Of a stretch of DNA of 64,000 nucleotides, positions 35,511 through 44,809 are shown piece by piece. The position numbers were made by a program, and so were the translations under genes. The first letter of the stretch is position 1, and each line of letters begins with the position of its first letter. The stretch is from the NCBI RefSeq assembly GCF_000745315.1, contig NZ_JQNQ01000001.1:1736001-1800000 (forward strand), given 5' to 3'. A model generated the notes under the pieces. That model was not told the origin of the DNA and ran no database searches. It was given only the letters and a program-made list of their open reading frames with translations. The stretch comes from Salegentibacter sp. Hel_I_6. GTDB lineage: Bacteria; Bacteroidota; Bacteroidia; Flavobacteriales; Flavobacteriaceae.

Positions 35511-36875
35511 ATGGCCAAGGTTAAATCAACTTTTTACTGCCAAAATTGTGGCAGCCAATATGCAAAATGGCAAGGCAAATGCAGCGCTTGTGGAGAATGG
35601 AATACTATTGCGGAAGAAATTGTAGAAAAACCCGATGCAAAAGATTGGAAATCTCCCAGCGAGCGCGAAGCTAAACGCACTGCCAAACCATTAAAAATAG
35701 CTGAAATTGAAAATAGCCCTCAAAACCGATGGCATACCGGCAATAATGAGCTGGATCGTGTTTTAGGTGGCGGACTTGTACCGGGATCGCTCACCCTACT
35801 GGGCGGAGAACCGGGCATAGGAAAAAGCACACTTCTACTCCAAATTTCGCTTCAATTAAACTACAAAGTTTTATATGTTTCCGGTGAAGAAAGTCAGCAG
35901 CAAATAAAAATGCGTGCAGAACGTATTAATCCTGTAGCTGCTAATTGCTACATTTTAACCGAAACCAAAACCCAAAATATCTTCAGGCAAATTGAAGCTA
36001 TTGAGCCGGAAGTAATTATTATAGACTCTATACAAACCCTACATAGCGATTATATTGAAAGCGCGCCGGGAAGTATTTCTCAAATAAGAGAATGTACGGC
36101 AGAACTTATAAAATTCGCGAAAGAAACCAACACTCCGGTTATTTTAATTGGGCATATTACCAAAGAAGGTAGCATTGCCGGCCCCAAAGTTTTAGAGCAC
36201 ATGGTAGATACCGTTTTGCAATTTGAAGGCGATAGAAATCATGTATATCGAATTCTAAGAGCTCATAAAAACCGCTTTGGCTCTACCCACGAACTCGGCA
36301 TTTACGAAATGCAGGGCAGCGGCTTACGAGAAGTTTCTAATCCTTCAGAAATTCTTATCTCCAAAAACGATGAAGATCTTAGCGGAACAGCGATTTCAGC
36401 CACGCTGGAAGGCATGCGCCCACTTATGATAGAAATCCAGGCGCTGGTAAGCACTGCGGTTTATGGCACTCCGCAACGTTCTGCCACCGGTTATAATGTA
36501 AAAAGATTAAATATGCTACTGGCGGTTTTAGAAAAACGAGCCGGTTTTAGGCTTGGTGCAAAAGATGTTTTCCTGAATATCACCGGCGGAATTAGCGTAG
36601 ATGATCCGGCTATAGATCTTGCAGTAATCGCTGCCATATTATCTTCAAATGAAGATATTTCAATCCCAAAAGATATTTGTTTTGCAGCTGAAGTTGGCCT
36701 GGCAGGAGAAATTAGGCCCGTTACCCGCGTAGAACAGCGCATTATGGAAGCTGAAAAACTCGGTTTTTCCGGAATTATGGTTTCCAAACAAAGTAAGATC
36801 CCAAAAAATAACTTCAGCATAAATATTATAAAAGTGGCTAAAATTGAAGATGTGGTAAGTCATTTGTTTGGCTAA
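35511..36875 (+). CDS. radA: DNA repair protein RadA
   Basis: A RecA-like DnaB-type helicase that helps branch migration. The 454-residue protein has the zinc finger Cys10-Cys13-Cys24-Cys27, the Walker A GGEPGIGKST (98-107), the RadA-specific KNRFG (253-257), and a C-terminal Lon-protease-like domain lacking protease residues. It follows the esterase-like gene by 19 bases. Confidence 0.96.
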   Translation: MAKVKSTFYCQNCGSQYAKWQGKCSACGEWNTIAEEIVEKPDAKDWKSPSEREAKRTAKPLKIAEIENSPQNRWHTGNNELDRVLGGGLVPGSLTLLGGEPGIGKSTLLLQISLQLNYKVLYVSGEESQQQIKMRAERINPVAANCYILTETKTQNIFRQIEAIEPEVIIIDSIQTLHSDYIESAPGSISQIRECTAELIKFAKETNTPVILIGHITKEGSIAGPKVLEHMVDTVLQFEGDRNHVYRILRAHKNRFGSTHELGIYEMQGSGLREVSNPSEILISKNDEDLSGTAISATLEGMRPLMIEIQALVSTAVYGTPQRSATGYNVKRLNMLLAVLEKRAGFRLGAKDVFLNITGGISVDDPAIDLAVIAAILSSNEDISIPKDICFAAEVGLAGEIRPVTRVEQRIMEAEKLGFSGIMVSKQSKIPKNNFSINIIKVAKIEDVVSHLFG

Positions 36876-36953
36876 TAAGAAGCTAGAGATTGAAAAAAAC
36901 CAATTTTTAATCTGGCACAATTACTGCTTTAAATTGCCTGGAAACGAAAGACT

Positions 36954-38087
36954 ATGAAGCAGATTACAATTTTAAGCCTATTCCTTATTCTAATTATTTC
37001 TGGATGTTCCCAGGTAAATAAAGCAGCTGATTTTATAACAAATCCAACCGCTAAAGAAAAATATAAACGCGATTTTAATATTTCAGATGAATTGTTCTCC
37101 CTTTGGGAAAATTCCGCCGAAACCGCTTTTCAGGATAGTGTAGCTATAAATTTGCCCTACGCCGAAACCGGTAAATTCTTCCCTAAAAGTTTTCCTGTAT
37201 ATTCGTATGAAATCGAACTCCGCCCCGGCGAAGTTTTTAGTTTAGAAATTAAAACCGATTCTACAAAACAGCTGGTTTTCGCAGAGCTTTTCAAAAAAAT
37301 TGATGATACAATTCCAAAATTTGAGAAAATAGAATCTGCAGATTTTCAAAAGAAAAATTTCAGTTTTGAAGCAGAAAAAAGCGCGACCTATAAAATAGTG
37401 ATCCAGCCCGAAATTGAAGCGCATACAGCTTTTAGCTTTAAATTAGAGAAAAACCCTGCTTATTTATTTCCAGTGGCTTCCGGGGCAAATACCAACGTGC
37501 AAAGTTACTGGGGAGATAATCGTGACGGGGGCGCAAGAAGCCACGAGGGTATTGATATTTTTGCGAAACGAGGTACTCCTGTAGTCGCTGCTACTAACGG
37601 TAGTATTGGTTATACCGGTGAAAAGGGTTTGGGTGGCAAACAGGTTTGGCTACGAGATCGTAAGCGCGGTCAGTCGCTTTATTATGCCCATTTAGATAGT
37701 ATTGCTAATGTTTCAGGAAATGTAAACCGAGGCGATACTTTGGGGTTTGTAGGTAATACGGGAAATGCCAGGACCACGCCACCACATCTACACTTTGGAA
37801 TTTATAAGAGTTATAGAGGTGCGATAAATCCGTTACATTTTGTCTATCAAATTGACCCAATGGAAACCGATCCTGAAATCCTGGATAGTATTCCTCGTAG
37901 CTTAATCGTTAATAGTAGCAAAGCTAATCTTAGAAATAAACCAACAACTTCAAATTCTAAAATTCTTAGCACTTTAAAAGCCCAGGATACGCTTCGGTTT
38001 TTAGGAAAAACAAACGAATGGTTTCATGTAAGAACCTCAGCGAATAAAGCATCTTTTATTCACCAGAGTTTGGTGAAATCAATTTAA
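36954..38087 (+). CDS. M23 family metallopeptidase lipoprotein with SH3 domain
   Basis: A 377-residue lipoprotein (lipobox IISGCS, Cys18). A beta-rich middle region leads to an M23 (LytM) peptidase domain: zinc ligands His197 and Asp201 (SHEGIDIF) and HLH with His278/His280. The usual fourth element is present too, so it is probably an active cell-wall endopeptidase. A bacterial SH3 domain (about 315-375) would bind the wall. The gene stands alone downstream of radA. Confidence 0.9.
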   Translation: MKQITILSLFLILIISGCSQVNKAADFITNPTAKEKYKRDFNISDELFSLWENSAETAFQDSVAINLPYAETGKFFPKSFPVYSYEIELRPGEVFSLEIKTDSTKQLVFAELFKKIDDTIPKFEKIESADFQKKNFSFEAEKSATYKIVIQPEIEAHTAFSFKLEKNPAYLFPVASGANTNVQSYWGDNRDGGARSHEGIDIFAKRGTPVVAATNGSIGYTGEKGLGGKQVWLRDRKRGQSLYYAHLDSIANVSGNVNRGDTLGFVGNTGNARTTPPHLHFGIYKSYRGAINPLHFVYQIDPMETDPEILDSIPRSLIVNSSKANLRNKPTTSNSKILSTLKAQDTLRFLGKTNEWFHVRTSANKASFIHQSLVKSI

Positions 38088-38098
38088 TAACTCACGCC

Positions 38099-38169
38099 AA
38101 GCTAAACTTGCTTCAGCTTCTAATAGGTTTTAGTTTTCAACAGCTTAGATCCTGAAACAAGTTCAGGAT
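38099..38169. repeat. Two members of the ACAAG-loop hairpin family, opposite orientation
   Basis: On the plus strand ATCCTGAA-ACAAG-TTCAGGAT (38149-38169), followed by GACGTT. At 38099-38119 lies an inverted relative; its minus strand reads AAGCTGAA-GCAAG-TTTAGCTT, two changes from the copy at 16304. They lie between the convergent M23 and aldo/keto reductase genes. Confidence 0.75.
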
Positions 38170-38192
38170 GACGTTCAAAAAATGAATTCAAT

Positions 38193-39230
38193 CTAAGGCG
38201 CAGGATTTGGATAAGTTTCGTGAACTTTATTTATTTCCTCCAAAACTTCTTCTGATAGCTCTAGATCTATACTCCCTATATTTTCTTCAAGTTGTTTTAT
38301 AGAGGTTGCACCAATAATATTACTGCTTACAAATGGCCGTGTATTTACAAAAGCGAGCGACATTTGTGCAAAATTAAGGTTGAACTTTTCTGCGATCTCT
38401 TTGTAAGCCCGCGTAGCTTTTACCGCCTGCTCTCCCGAATATCTTTTATACTGCGGAAAAAGATCTAATCTCGAATTTTTGGCGATTCCGTCTAAATGTT
38501 TTCCGCTTAGAGTTCCCATTCCTAAAGGCGAATAAGGAAACAAGCCTAAGTTTTCACGGTGAAGCACTTCGGTAAGCCCTATTTCATCTTTTCGGTTAAG
38601 TAAATTATAAGGATTTTGTACAGTGATCATTTTTGGAAGATTATGCTTTCTGCTTTCTTCCAAAAAGCGCATTACCCCGTAAGGAGTTTCATTAGACAGG
38701 CCAACCTGCCGTATTTTACCTTCTTTTACAAAACCACTTAAAGTCTCCAGAACTTCCTGAAAATTCTCCTCCCAGGCTTCCTCTTCATCACGTTCATAAC
38801 CTCTTTTGCCGAAGAAGTTAGTATTTCTCTCCGGCCAGTGTAACTGGTAAAGATCTATATAATCGGTTTGTAATCTTTTTAAACTTTTATGCAGGGCTTC
38901 GGTGACTGCTTCTTTAGAAAAACCTAGATTTTCCCTAATATGCTTCATCGCTTCTCCCGGCCCAACTACTTTTGAAGCCAGTACCACATCTTCCCTTTTT
39001 CCCGATTTTTTGAACCAGGTTCCTATAATTTCTTCAGTTTTTCCTTGCGTTTCGGCTCTTCCAGGTACCGCATACATTTCAGCCGTATCCAAAAAATTTA
39101 CTCCTTTATCCAGTGCAAATTCTATTTGTTCGTGACCTTCAGCTTCAGTGTTCTGTTCGCCCCAGGTCATGGTACCCAGGCAAATTTTACTAACTTTTAT
39201 ATCGGTATTGGGGAGTGTGGTATATTTCAT
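38193..39230 (-). CDS. Aldo/keto reductase (Tas-like)
   Basis: A 345-residue NADPH-dependent reductase. The catalytic tetrad is complete: Asp48 and Tyr53 (FLDTAEMY), Lys87 (LASKVV) and His131 (YQLHWPE). The NTRPFVSSNIIGATSIKQL sequence binds NADPH. Substrate unknown. It is 25 bases after the OmpA-like gene and may be co-transcribed. Confidence 0.92.
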   Translation of the reverse strand: MKYTTLPNTDIKVSKICLGTMTWGEQNTEAEGHEQIEFALDKGVNFLDTAEMYAVPGRAETQGKTEEIIGTWFKKSGKREDVVLASKVVGPGEAMKHIRENLGFSKEAVTEALHKSLKRLQTDYIDLYQLHWPERNTNFFGKRGYERDEEEAWEENFQEVLETLSGFVKEGKIRQVGLSNETPYGVMRFLEESRKHNLPKMITVQNPYNLLNRKDEIGLTEVLHRENLGLFPYSPLGMGTLSGKHLDGIAKNSRLDLFPQYKRYSGEQAVKATRAYKEIAEKFNLNFAQMSLAFVNTRPFVSSNIIGATSIKQLEENIGSIDLELSEEVLEEINKVHETYPNPAP

Positions 39231-39255
39231 TAATTTTTCTTCAGCAATGTTTATA

Positions 39256-40203
39256 TTACTCTTCGTTCAGCAATTTAGTAACCTCATCTAACTTTGGTGT
39301 TAAAATCACCTCAATTCTTCGGTTTTTTGCTTTTCCTTCAGCTGTTTCATTAGTTGCAATTGGAGCATATTCCCCACGTCCAGCAGCGGTTAAATTCTGC
39401 GGATCTATATTATTATTCTCTTTCAAAATTTGAACAATAGAGGTCGCTCTTTTTGTTGAAAGATCCCAGTTATCGTTTAAAGGTCCGCTTCCTCCATAAG
39501 GTACATTATCGGTATGCCCTTCAATCAACACTGCGATATCGGGATTTTCAGCCAAAACCTGACCTAATTGTTGTACAGCCTGTCTTCCTTCAGTATTTAC
39601 CGCCCAACTTCCCGAACTGAACAATAATTTACTTTCCATGGAAACATATACTTTTCCATCGCGCTGTTCCACGGTTAATCCTTTACCTTCAAAATTGGTA
39701 AGCGCCTTAGAGATCGCATCTTTTAGGCTATTCATTTTAGCATCTTTCGCAGCGATTAATTCTTCAAGTTCATTTACCCTTCTGGAGCGGGCATCAAGAT
39801 CTCTTTGCAATTTGTCTAAACGAGACTTTTCTGCCACCAAAGCTTGTTCCTTTTCCTCCAACTCAGCTAAAAGTTGACGGTTTTGCCTAGAGTTTTCTGA
39901 AATTGCCGCTGAGCTATTCTCTTCTAAGGCATCATAAGAATTTTTAAGCGTAGTGTAGTTTTTTCGGGAACTTTCCAACTCATCTCTTAAACGATCTCTC
40001 TCAGCCGTAGCTTTAGCATAATCTTCTTTTACTGCGGAAAACTCTTCATCTAAATTCCGGTATTTATCCAGTTCAGCCTTCGTGTTTCGATTTTCGCGTT
40101 TTAAATCGGCGTGTCTACTTTCCAGTTCTTTGTAATTTTTCGAAGAAACACAGGATGTCAGCATAAAAACAGCTGAAATTGTAAGAATAAGTATTTTTTT
40201 CAT
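39256..40203 (-). CDS. OmpA family lipoprotein with coiled coil
   Basis: A 315-residue lipoprotein (lipobox LTSCV, Cys18) with a long heptad-rich helix from about residue 22 to 165, then an OmpA-like peptidoglycan-binding domain (about 190-310) with LIEGHTDNVPYG and AAGRGEYAP. It would tether the outer membrane to the cell wall. Confidence 0.92.
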   Translation of the reverse strand: MKKILILTISAVFMLTSCVSSKNYKELESRHADLKRENRNTKAELDKYRNLDEEFSAVKEDYAKATAERDRLRDELESSRKNYTTLKNSYDALEENSSAAISENSRQNRQLLAELEEKEQALVAEKSRLDKLQRDLDARSRRVNELEELIAAKDAKMNSLKDAISKALTNFEGKGLTVEQRDGKVYVSMESKLLFSSGSWAVNTEGRQAVQQLGQVLAENPDIAVLIEGHTDNVPYGGSGPLNDNWDLSTKRATSIVQILKENNNIDPQNLTAAGRGEYAPIATNETAEGKAKNRRIEVILTPKLDEVTKLLNEE

Positions 40204-40239
40204 TTTTATAATTTTAAATTCAAATATCTTCTAATTTAC

Positions 40240-40320
40240 CGTCATTGCGAGCCCAATAATTATCGTGAGAAGCAATCTGCCAATTGGTAGAGATTACTTC
40301 ACTCCGTTCGTAATAACGTT
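40240..40320. repeat. Decayed long palindrome
   Basis: CCGTCATTGCGAG at the left faces CGTAATAACG at the right, and GAAGCAATCT faces AGATTACTTC inside. The arms differ mainly by transitions. The start resembles the dispersed GTCATTGCGAG element seen in many bacterial genomes. Confidence 0.5.
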
Positions 40321-40324
40321 CTTT

Positions 40325-41095
40325 CTAAAAGTCTGATTCTAATTCTACCAAAATAGGACAATGATCGCTGTGTTTGGCTTCAGGTAATATAACGGCCCGT
40401 TTTAGCTTTTCTTGCAAGGGCTCTGCAACTAAATTATAATCTATACGCCAGCCTTTATTATTGGCGCGTGCATTTGCGCGATAACTCCACCATGAATATT
40501 GATCGCCTTCTTCATTAAAATGCCTGAATGAATCTATAAAACCACTTTTCATAAAATTATCGATCCACTTACGCTCTACCGGTAAAAAACCTGAAACATT
40601 TTTGAGCCTCACAGGATCGTGAATATCTATAGCTTCGTGGCAAATATTATAATCACCACAAATCACCAAATTGGGAAAATCCTGTTTTAAATTATCTACA
40701 TATTTATGAAAATCGTCCATAAACTGGAGTTTATGTTCCAAACGGGCAATATTGGTTCCAGATGGTAAATACAAACTTATTATCGAGAAATCTTCAAAAT
40801 CGGCACGAATAGTTCTTCCTTCGAAATCCATATAATCTATCCCCGTGCCGTACTCTATATGTATGGGTTTATGCTTACTTAAAATCGCTACGCCACTGTA
40901 ACCTTTCTTTTGTGCAGGATACCAGTAATGATAAGGATAGCCGGCTTCTTCAAAATCTTCTAAATTCAACTGCTCTGGCTGGGCCTTTATTTCCTGTAAA
41001 CAAACCACATCTGGATTTGCCTGTTGTACCCAATCTAAAAAGCCTTTTCTTACGGCAGCTCTAATTCCGTTTACGTTATAGGAAATAATTTTCAT
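40325..41095 (-). CDS. xth: Exodeoxyribonuclease III
   Basis: A 256-residue AP endonuclease/3' exonuclease of the EEP fold. Active-site residues are in YNVNG (Asn7), LQEIKA (Glu35), GDYNICH and the final SDHCPI. It cuts abasic sites in base excision repair, a role complementary to MutY also encoded here. Confidence 0.94.
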   Translation of the reverse strand: MKIISYNVNGIRAAVRKGFLDWVQQANPDVVCLQEIKAQPEQLNLEDFEEAGYPYHYWYPAQKKGYSGVAILSKHKPIHIEYGTGIDYMDFEGRTIRADFEDFSIISLYLPSGTNIARLEHKLQFMDDFHKYVDNLKQDFPNLVICGDYNICHEAIDIHDPVRLKNVSGFLPVERKWIDNFMKSGFIDSFRHFNEEGDQYSWWSYRANARANNKGWRIDYNLVAEPLQEKLKRAVILPEAKHSDHCPILVELESDF

Positions 41096-41147
41096 TTAAG
41101 TGAATTTTCCTCAAAAATAAGGCTAAAACTAAGATTTACAAGTTGGA

Positions 41148-41687
41148 TTATTGATTTTCCAATAGCTTTTTAGCTTGCCGAAAATGCCGTTCTTCATGAG
41201 CAAGAATAATTTTAAAAGCTGCATCAATTTTATACACGATTTTAGGATTAGCAGGTGAAGAAATTACTGCATTTTGTTCCAGCAGGTCTTCAGAATCAAT
41301 AATTTTCTTTTTTAATTCCTCCTGATGTTCAAAAAACCTGGATAAGATATCTTCAGAATTATTGCTTTCTGAAGGTTTCCAAATAGAAAATGTTTTGGTT
41401 CTTTTAATGTTTTCAGGCTGTACCGATTTTAAGATCACTCTTCCAAAGAAATTAACCAAAAACCCAAATTTTGCGGTAAAAGGTTTTTTATGATCTTTAT
41501 TACGAAGCCGGTCTATCATTGGAAAATAAGACTGGTTAATCAAAATAAGATGATCTAAATTTTGAGCGATACTCCAGGTATCGGCATTTGGTTTCCAATG
41601 AAGTTGAGATTCGCTCAAGCTTCCAAATGTTTTTTCAAACTTTATGGTAATTTCCTCAAGCCTGGATATAAAATCTTTTGTGTACAT
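41148..41687 (-). CDS. DinB family protein
   Basis: A 179-residue four-helix protein of the DinB/YfiT type with candidate metal-binding histidines in AQNLDHLI and AHEERHFRQA. Such proteins are often thiol-dependent transferases or DNA damage induced; no specific function is evident. It lies between exonuclease III and the large T9SS protein. Confidence 0.8.
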   Translation of the reverse strand: MYTKDFISRLEEITIKFEKTFGSLSESQLHWKPNADTWSIAQNLDHLILINQSYFPMIDRLRNKDHKKPFTAKFGFLVNFFGRVILKSVQPENIKRTKTFSIWKPSESNNSEDILSRFFEHQEELKKKIIDSEDLLEQNAVISSPANPKIVYKIDAAFKIILAHEERHFRQAKKLLENQ

Positions 41688-41713
41688 TTCATAAAAGCTA
41701 TAAGTTCAGAAAA

Positions 41714-44692
41714 TTATTTTACGATAAAACGTTGCACTTTTCCAACTTTTCGGGTTCCCACCCGCACCAGGTAAACACCACGAGCAGCAAAGCTCATATC
41801 CAAATTGTCAACATATCCGGTACCTGTCTCATTACGCAGTTCATTTTCTATCATTTTCTGCCCTAAAATATTATGTACGGTAATGCGCAACGGCTCATCA
41901 TAATTGGTTTCCAAACCAACCCTGAACTGATTGTTTTCTTCGGAAACCACTACAAGTTCAGCTTCGTTTAAAATAAAATCTTCAATATCTAAAGTAGAAT
42001 CTATAATATTTACCGAATAATCGTGAGTAGTACCATACTTCATTACCTGGCAGGGATTATTTAAGTCGCCATCAAAATCCACATCGCCGGCCCTAATCCT
42101 TAATAAATGCTGGCCCAGGGACGCATCTCTCGGAATACTAAAATTATACGAATGCCATTCTCTAGCCGTAGGAATTATTTCTGAAGTTAATAAGCGCTCT
42201 TCATCATCAAATACGGCATCATCATTTAGATCTATCCATAAAGAAAAGCGTTCTGAATTCTCATCTGTTAAATCTCCAAAAAGAGACTGCACCGATAATG
42301 TAAATTCACTTTTCGAACGATCTAAAGTAGCGGTAGAGCCAATAAAATCAGCATAACCATTGCCACAGGGAATACGTTCATTTAAGACATCCTCCAATTC
42401 GAAAAAGGAAATTCCATCTCCAAAACTACAATCTGAACCTTCAGGAATACAGTCTAAGTTCGCCACCGTTCTTACGGTGGTGTCGTTGCCGGGTTCAAAA
42501 TCGTTTTCAAGCCTCGTACCCGCGGTAATTCTATAGCTACCGGAAGGTGAAATATCTGCCGTTTGATTAAAGGAATAAACCTCAAGACCGCCTACTTCTA
42601 ACCTGCCATTAAAAACTTCTCTAACGGGAGTATTATTCCCTATTTGATAAAAAACCGGAATATCCTGCTGGGGCTCTCCACCGAAGTTTTCAATACTCAC
42701 CGTAATTTCTTCTGAAGTTCCTAAGTTTTCCCCTGTACCTGGCGCATCAATTGAAGTTACTCCCACATCATCTGGAGGCAAATTCCTAACCGATTCTACC
42801 AAAGTATCATTTTCAATATCTTCATCATTTTCCAAATTAGTACTGAAAATAAATTCATAGGTTTCCCCTACCTCAGAAAGATCGGCAGTTTGTGAAAATG
42901 TAAATTCAGCAATACCGGTTGCCGGAATACTTTCAGTAAAAGTTTCGGTTACTTCCGGTCCACCATTTATGCTGTAACTCACTTCAAAATCAGATTGCGC
43001 ATTACGCCCAAAATTTCTAATTCTTATGGTAATTTCTTCGTTTTCATTCAAACTGGCGTCTTGAGGGGTAATTAAGGAAACTACTCCAAGATCGTTATCA
43101 AAATCTGGAGCGATTTTAAATACGCCCACGTGGTTTTTTCTTTCCTGGCCTACAAAATATTCGCCATTATGCCAAAAGGTAAGCCCATCGGCAGCATCAA
43201 CACTTAAGTGTGCATAGTCTCCATATCTCGAGTTAGGATTTGGACTCGCACCCTCAATAATGCTTTGCTCTTCTACCGTCATTATTCCAGGAGCATCGTT
43301 TTGATACCTCCCGGTATAACGGATAGATGGAAAAATGGGACTCTGTGGATTATCATTTAAAACTGTATAACCAAGAGCAATATTTCCCTCGGCATCTATA
43401 CCAATACTTCCGCTAAAACGATCACTATTATCTGGCGCATAAGTTCCTTCCTGATAAACACTCCAGGGGCCGCCATCATTTTGTTGGCGCAATTCATACC
43501 ATCTTATCCCGGCGTGCTCTGCAGCAGTAGGATCTACATCTACTACAAAGTTCATTACCACCGCATTATAATTTGGAAATCGTCTATAGGTGGTCATATA
43601 CATCATTGTGGCTTGTAGCGCATCAATTTCTGCGGTGTCATTACCCGGTTGAGATAGATTTGAAAAAGAGCCGCCATCAAAAGTGGCAATAAAAGGCGAA
43701 ACACCCTCACCTGCGCCCAGCTCCTGTGATTCTGAAATTGTTGATTGAGAGGGATTATTCCAATTCACATTAATTAGCCAGAGCTTTAAATGATCTTCAT
43801 TCACCCCTGCCCAGGCATCGTCCTGGAGATAAATTATAGGTGAATTTCCCCGTGGAGGTAATTCCTCACCAATTCCTGAAAAACCCGCCGGACTGTAAAA
43901 TCCGTTTGTTCTTATTCCCGGTAATGGAAAAGACATAATTTGAGCTGTTTCACCATTAAGCATCTGGTCTCTTTCCAAAGCATACACCACCTGACTCGTA
44001 GCAGCAGATCTCGAATTCTTATTGGTAGTAATATAATACCCATCACCCCATACCGAAATCTTAGGATAATCTGGCAAAACGCCGTTTGTAGTGAAACGGT
44101 AAGTGTACCAACCATCATTTATGGGATCAGGACCTTGAGATACGGCAATCAAAAAACTTTCTGGCGTATCGCTGAATTGAGAAATTATAAATCGGTCTGC
44201 AAATTCATCATATAAAATAATAGGATCTCCCAGGGTCTCATTGGTAAACTCCCCTCCAATGCTTGCCAGCGAGGCGGGTTCCATAATTTGATTTCCAGAT
44301 TTATCGAAAATTGAAAAAGCCGAATTCCATCCATTTAAATAATGATTTGGACCAGCAGCTCCCGTAGGATCTGTAGGTGTCGCCTGTGTGGAGGCTCCTT
44401 CAAAAGTAAATCTTGGCGCCTTTACAGGGATTTCACCCATTTTTTGTTGAAGAGCTTTATCCTTTGTATTTGGAAGTCCTTTTCCAGGTACAATTTTATT
44501 TATTCCTCTATTTCGCGGATTATATATTTTAAAATCTGTAGTTGGGGGAATTAGTTTCCTTTTAGACATTGCTGAAGAAGGTACTGCCTGAGCTGAATCT
44601 ATATACACAGGGCCTGAGGTTTCCCTATCCTGCCCCAAAAGCATTGTTTGAAAACTAAAAATTAAAACTAAAACTAATATTATTTTTTTCAT
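41714..44692 (-). CDS. Large secreted protein with T9SS type A sorting domain
   Basis: A 992-residue exported protein. A signal peptide (ending LLGQ) is followed by a beta-propeller-like region of about 500 residues, two CARDB-type adhesion repeats (starting near DLGVVSLITP and DVGVTSIDAP), a GEVED-type domain (SLWIDLNDDAVFDDEERL), and a C-terminal type IX secretion domain (about 910-992) that ends VGTRKVGKVQRFIVK. The CTD directs outer-membrane transport. Propeller plus CARDB suggests adhesion or substrate binding. No protease or hydrolase motif was seen. Confidence 0.9.
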   Translation of the reverse strand: MKKIILVLVLIFSFQTMLLGQDRETSGPVYIDSAQAVPSSAMSKRKLIPPTTDFKIYNPRNRGINKIVPGKGLPNTKDKALQQKMGEIPVKAPRFTFEGASTQATPTDPTGAAGPNHYLNGWNSAFSIFDKSGNQIMEPASLASIGGEFTNETLGDPIILYDEFADRFIISQFSDTPESFLIAVSQGPDPINDGWYTYRFTTNGVLPDYPKISVWGDGYYITTNKNSRSAATSQVVYALERDQMLNGETAQIMSFPLPGIRTNGFYSPAGFSGIGEELPPRGNSPIIYLQDDAWAGVNEDHLKLWLINVNWNNPSQSTISESQELGAGEGVSPFIATFDGGSFSNLSQPGNDTAEIDALQATMMYMTTYRRFPNYNAVVMNFVVDVDPTAAEHAGIRWYELRQQNDGGPWSVYQEGTYAPDNSDRFSGSIGIDAEGNIALGYTVLNDNPQSPIFPSIRYTGRYQNDAPGIMTVEEQSIIEGASPNPNSRYGDYAHLSVDAADGLTFWHNGEYFVGQERKNHVGVFKIAPDFDNDLGVVSLITPQDASLNENEEITIRIRNFGRNAQSDFEVSYSINGGPEVTETFTESIPATGIAEFTFSQTADLSEVGETYEFIFSTNLENDEDIENDTLVESVRNLPPDDVGVTSIDAPGTGENLGTSEEITVSIENFGGEPQQDIPVFYQIGNNTPVREVFNGRLEVGGLEVYSFNQTADISPSGSYRITAGTRLENDFEPGNDTTVRTVANLDCIPEGSDCSFGDGISFFELEDVLNERIPCGNGYADFIGSTATLDRSKSEFTLSVQSLFGDLTDENSERFSLWIDLNDDAVFDDEERLLTSEIIPTAREWHSYNFSIPRDASLGQHLLRIRAGDVDFDGDLNNPCQVMKYGTTHDYSVNIIDSTLDIEDFILNEAELVVVSEENNQFRVGLETNYDEPLRITVHNILGQKMIENELRNETGTGYVDNLDMSFAARGVYLVRVGTRKVGKVQRFIVK

Positions 44693-44747
44693 TTTTAACC
44701 AACTTCTTCTTTTACTTTCTAAAAATAATCAAACTATGCTTATCTAA

Positions 44748-44786
44748 AACAAAAGGAGCGATTAAGTTCCTTAACCGCTCCTTTTT
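44748..44786 (-). terminator. Terminator after glyS
   Basis: A 10-bp perfect stem (44751-44760 with 44776-44785); the minus strand has TTTTGTTTT after it. The plus strand also has TTTTT. Confidence 0.75.
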
Positions 44787-44809
44787 ATAATTTAAAAAAT
44801 ACTTCAAAA

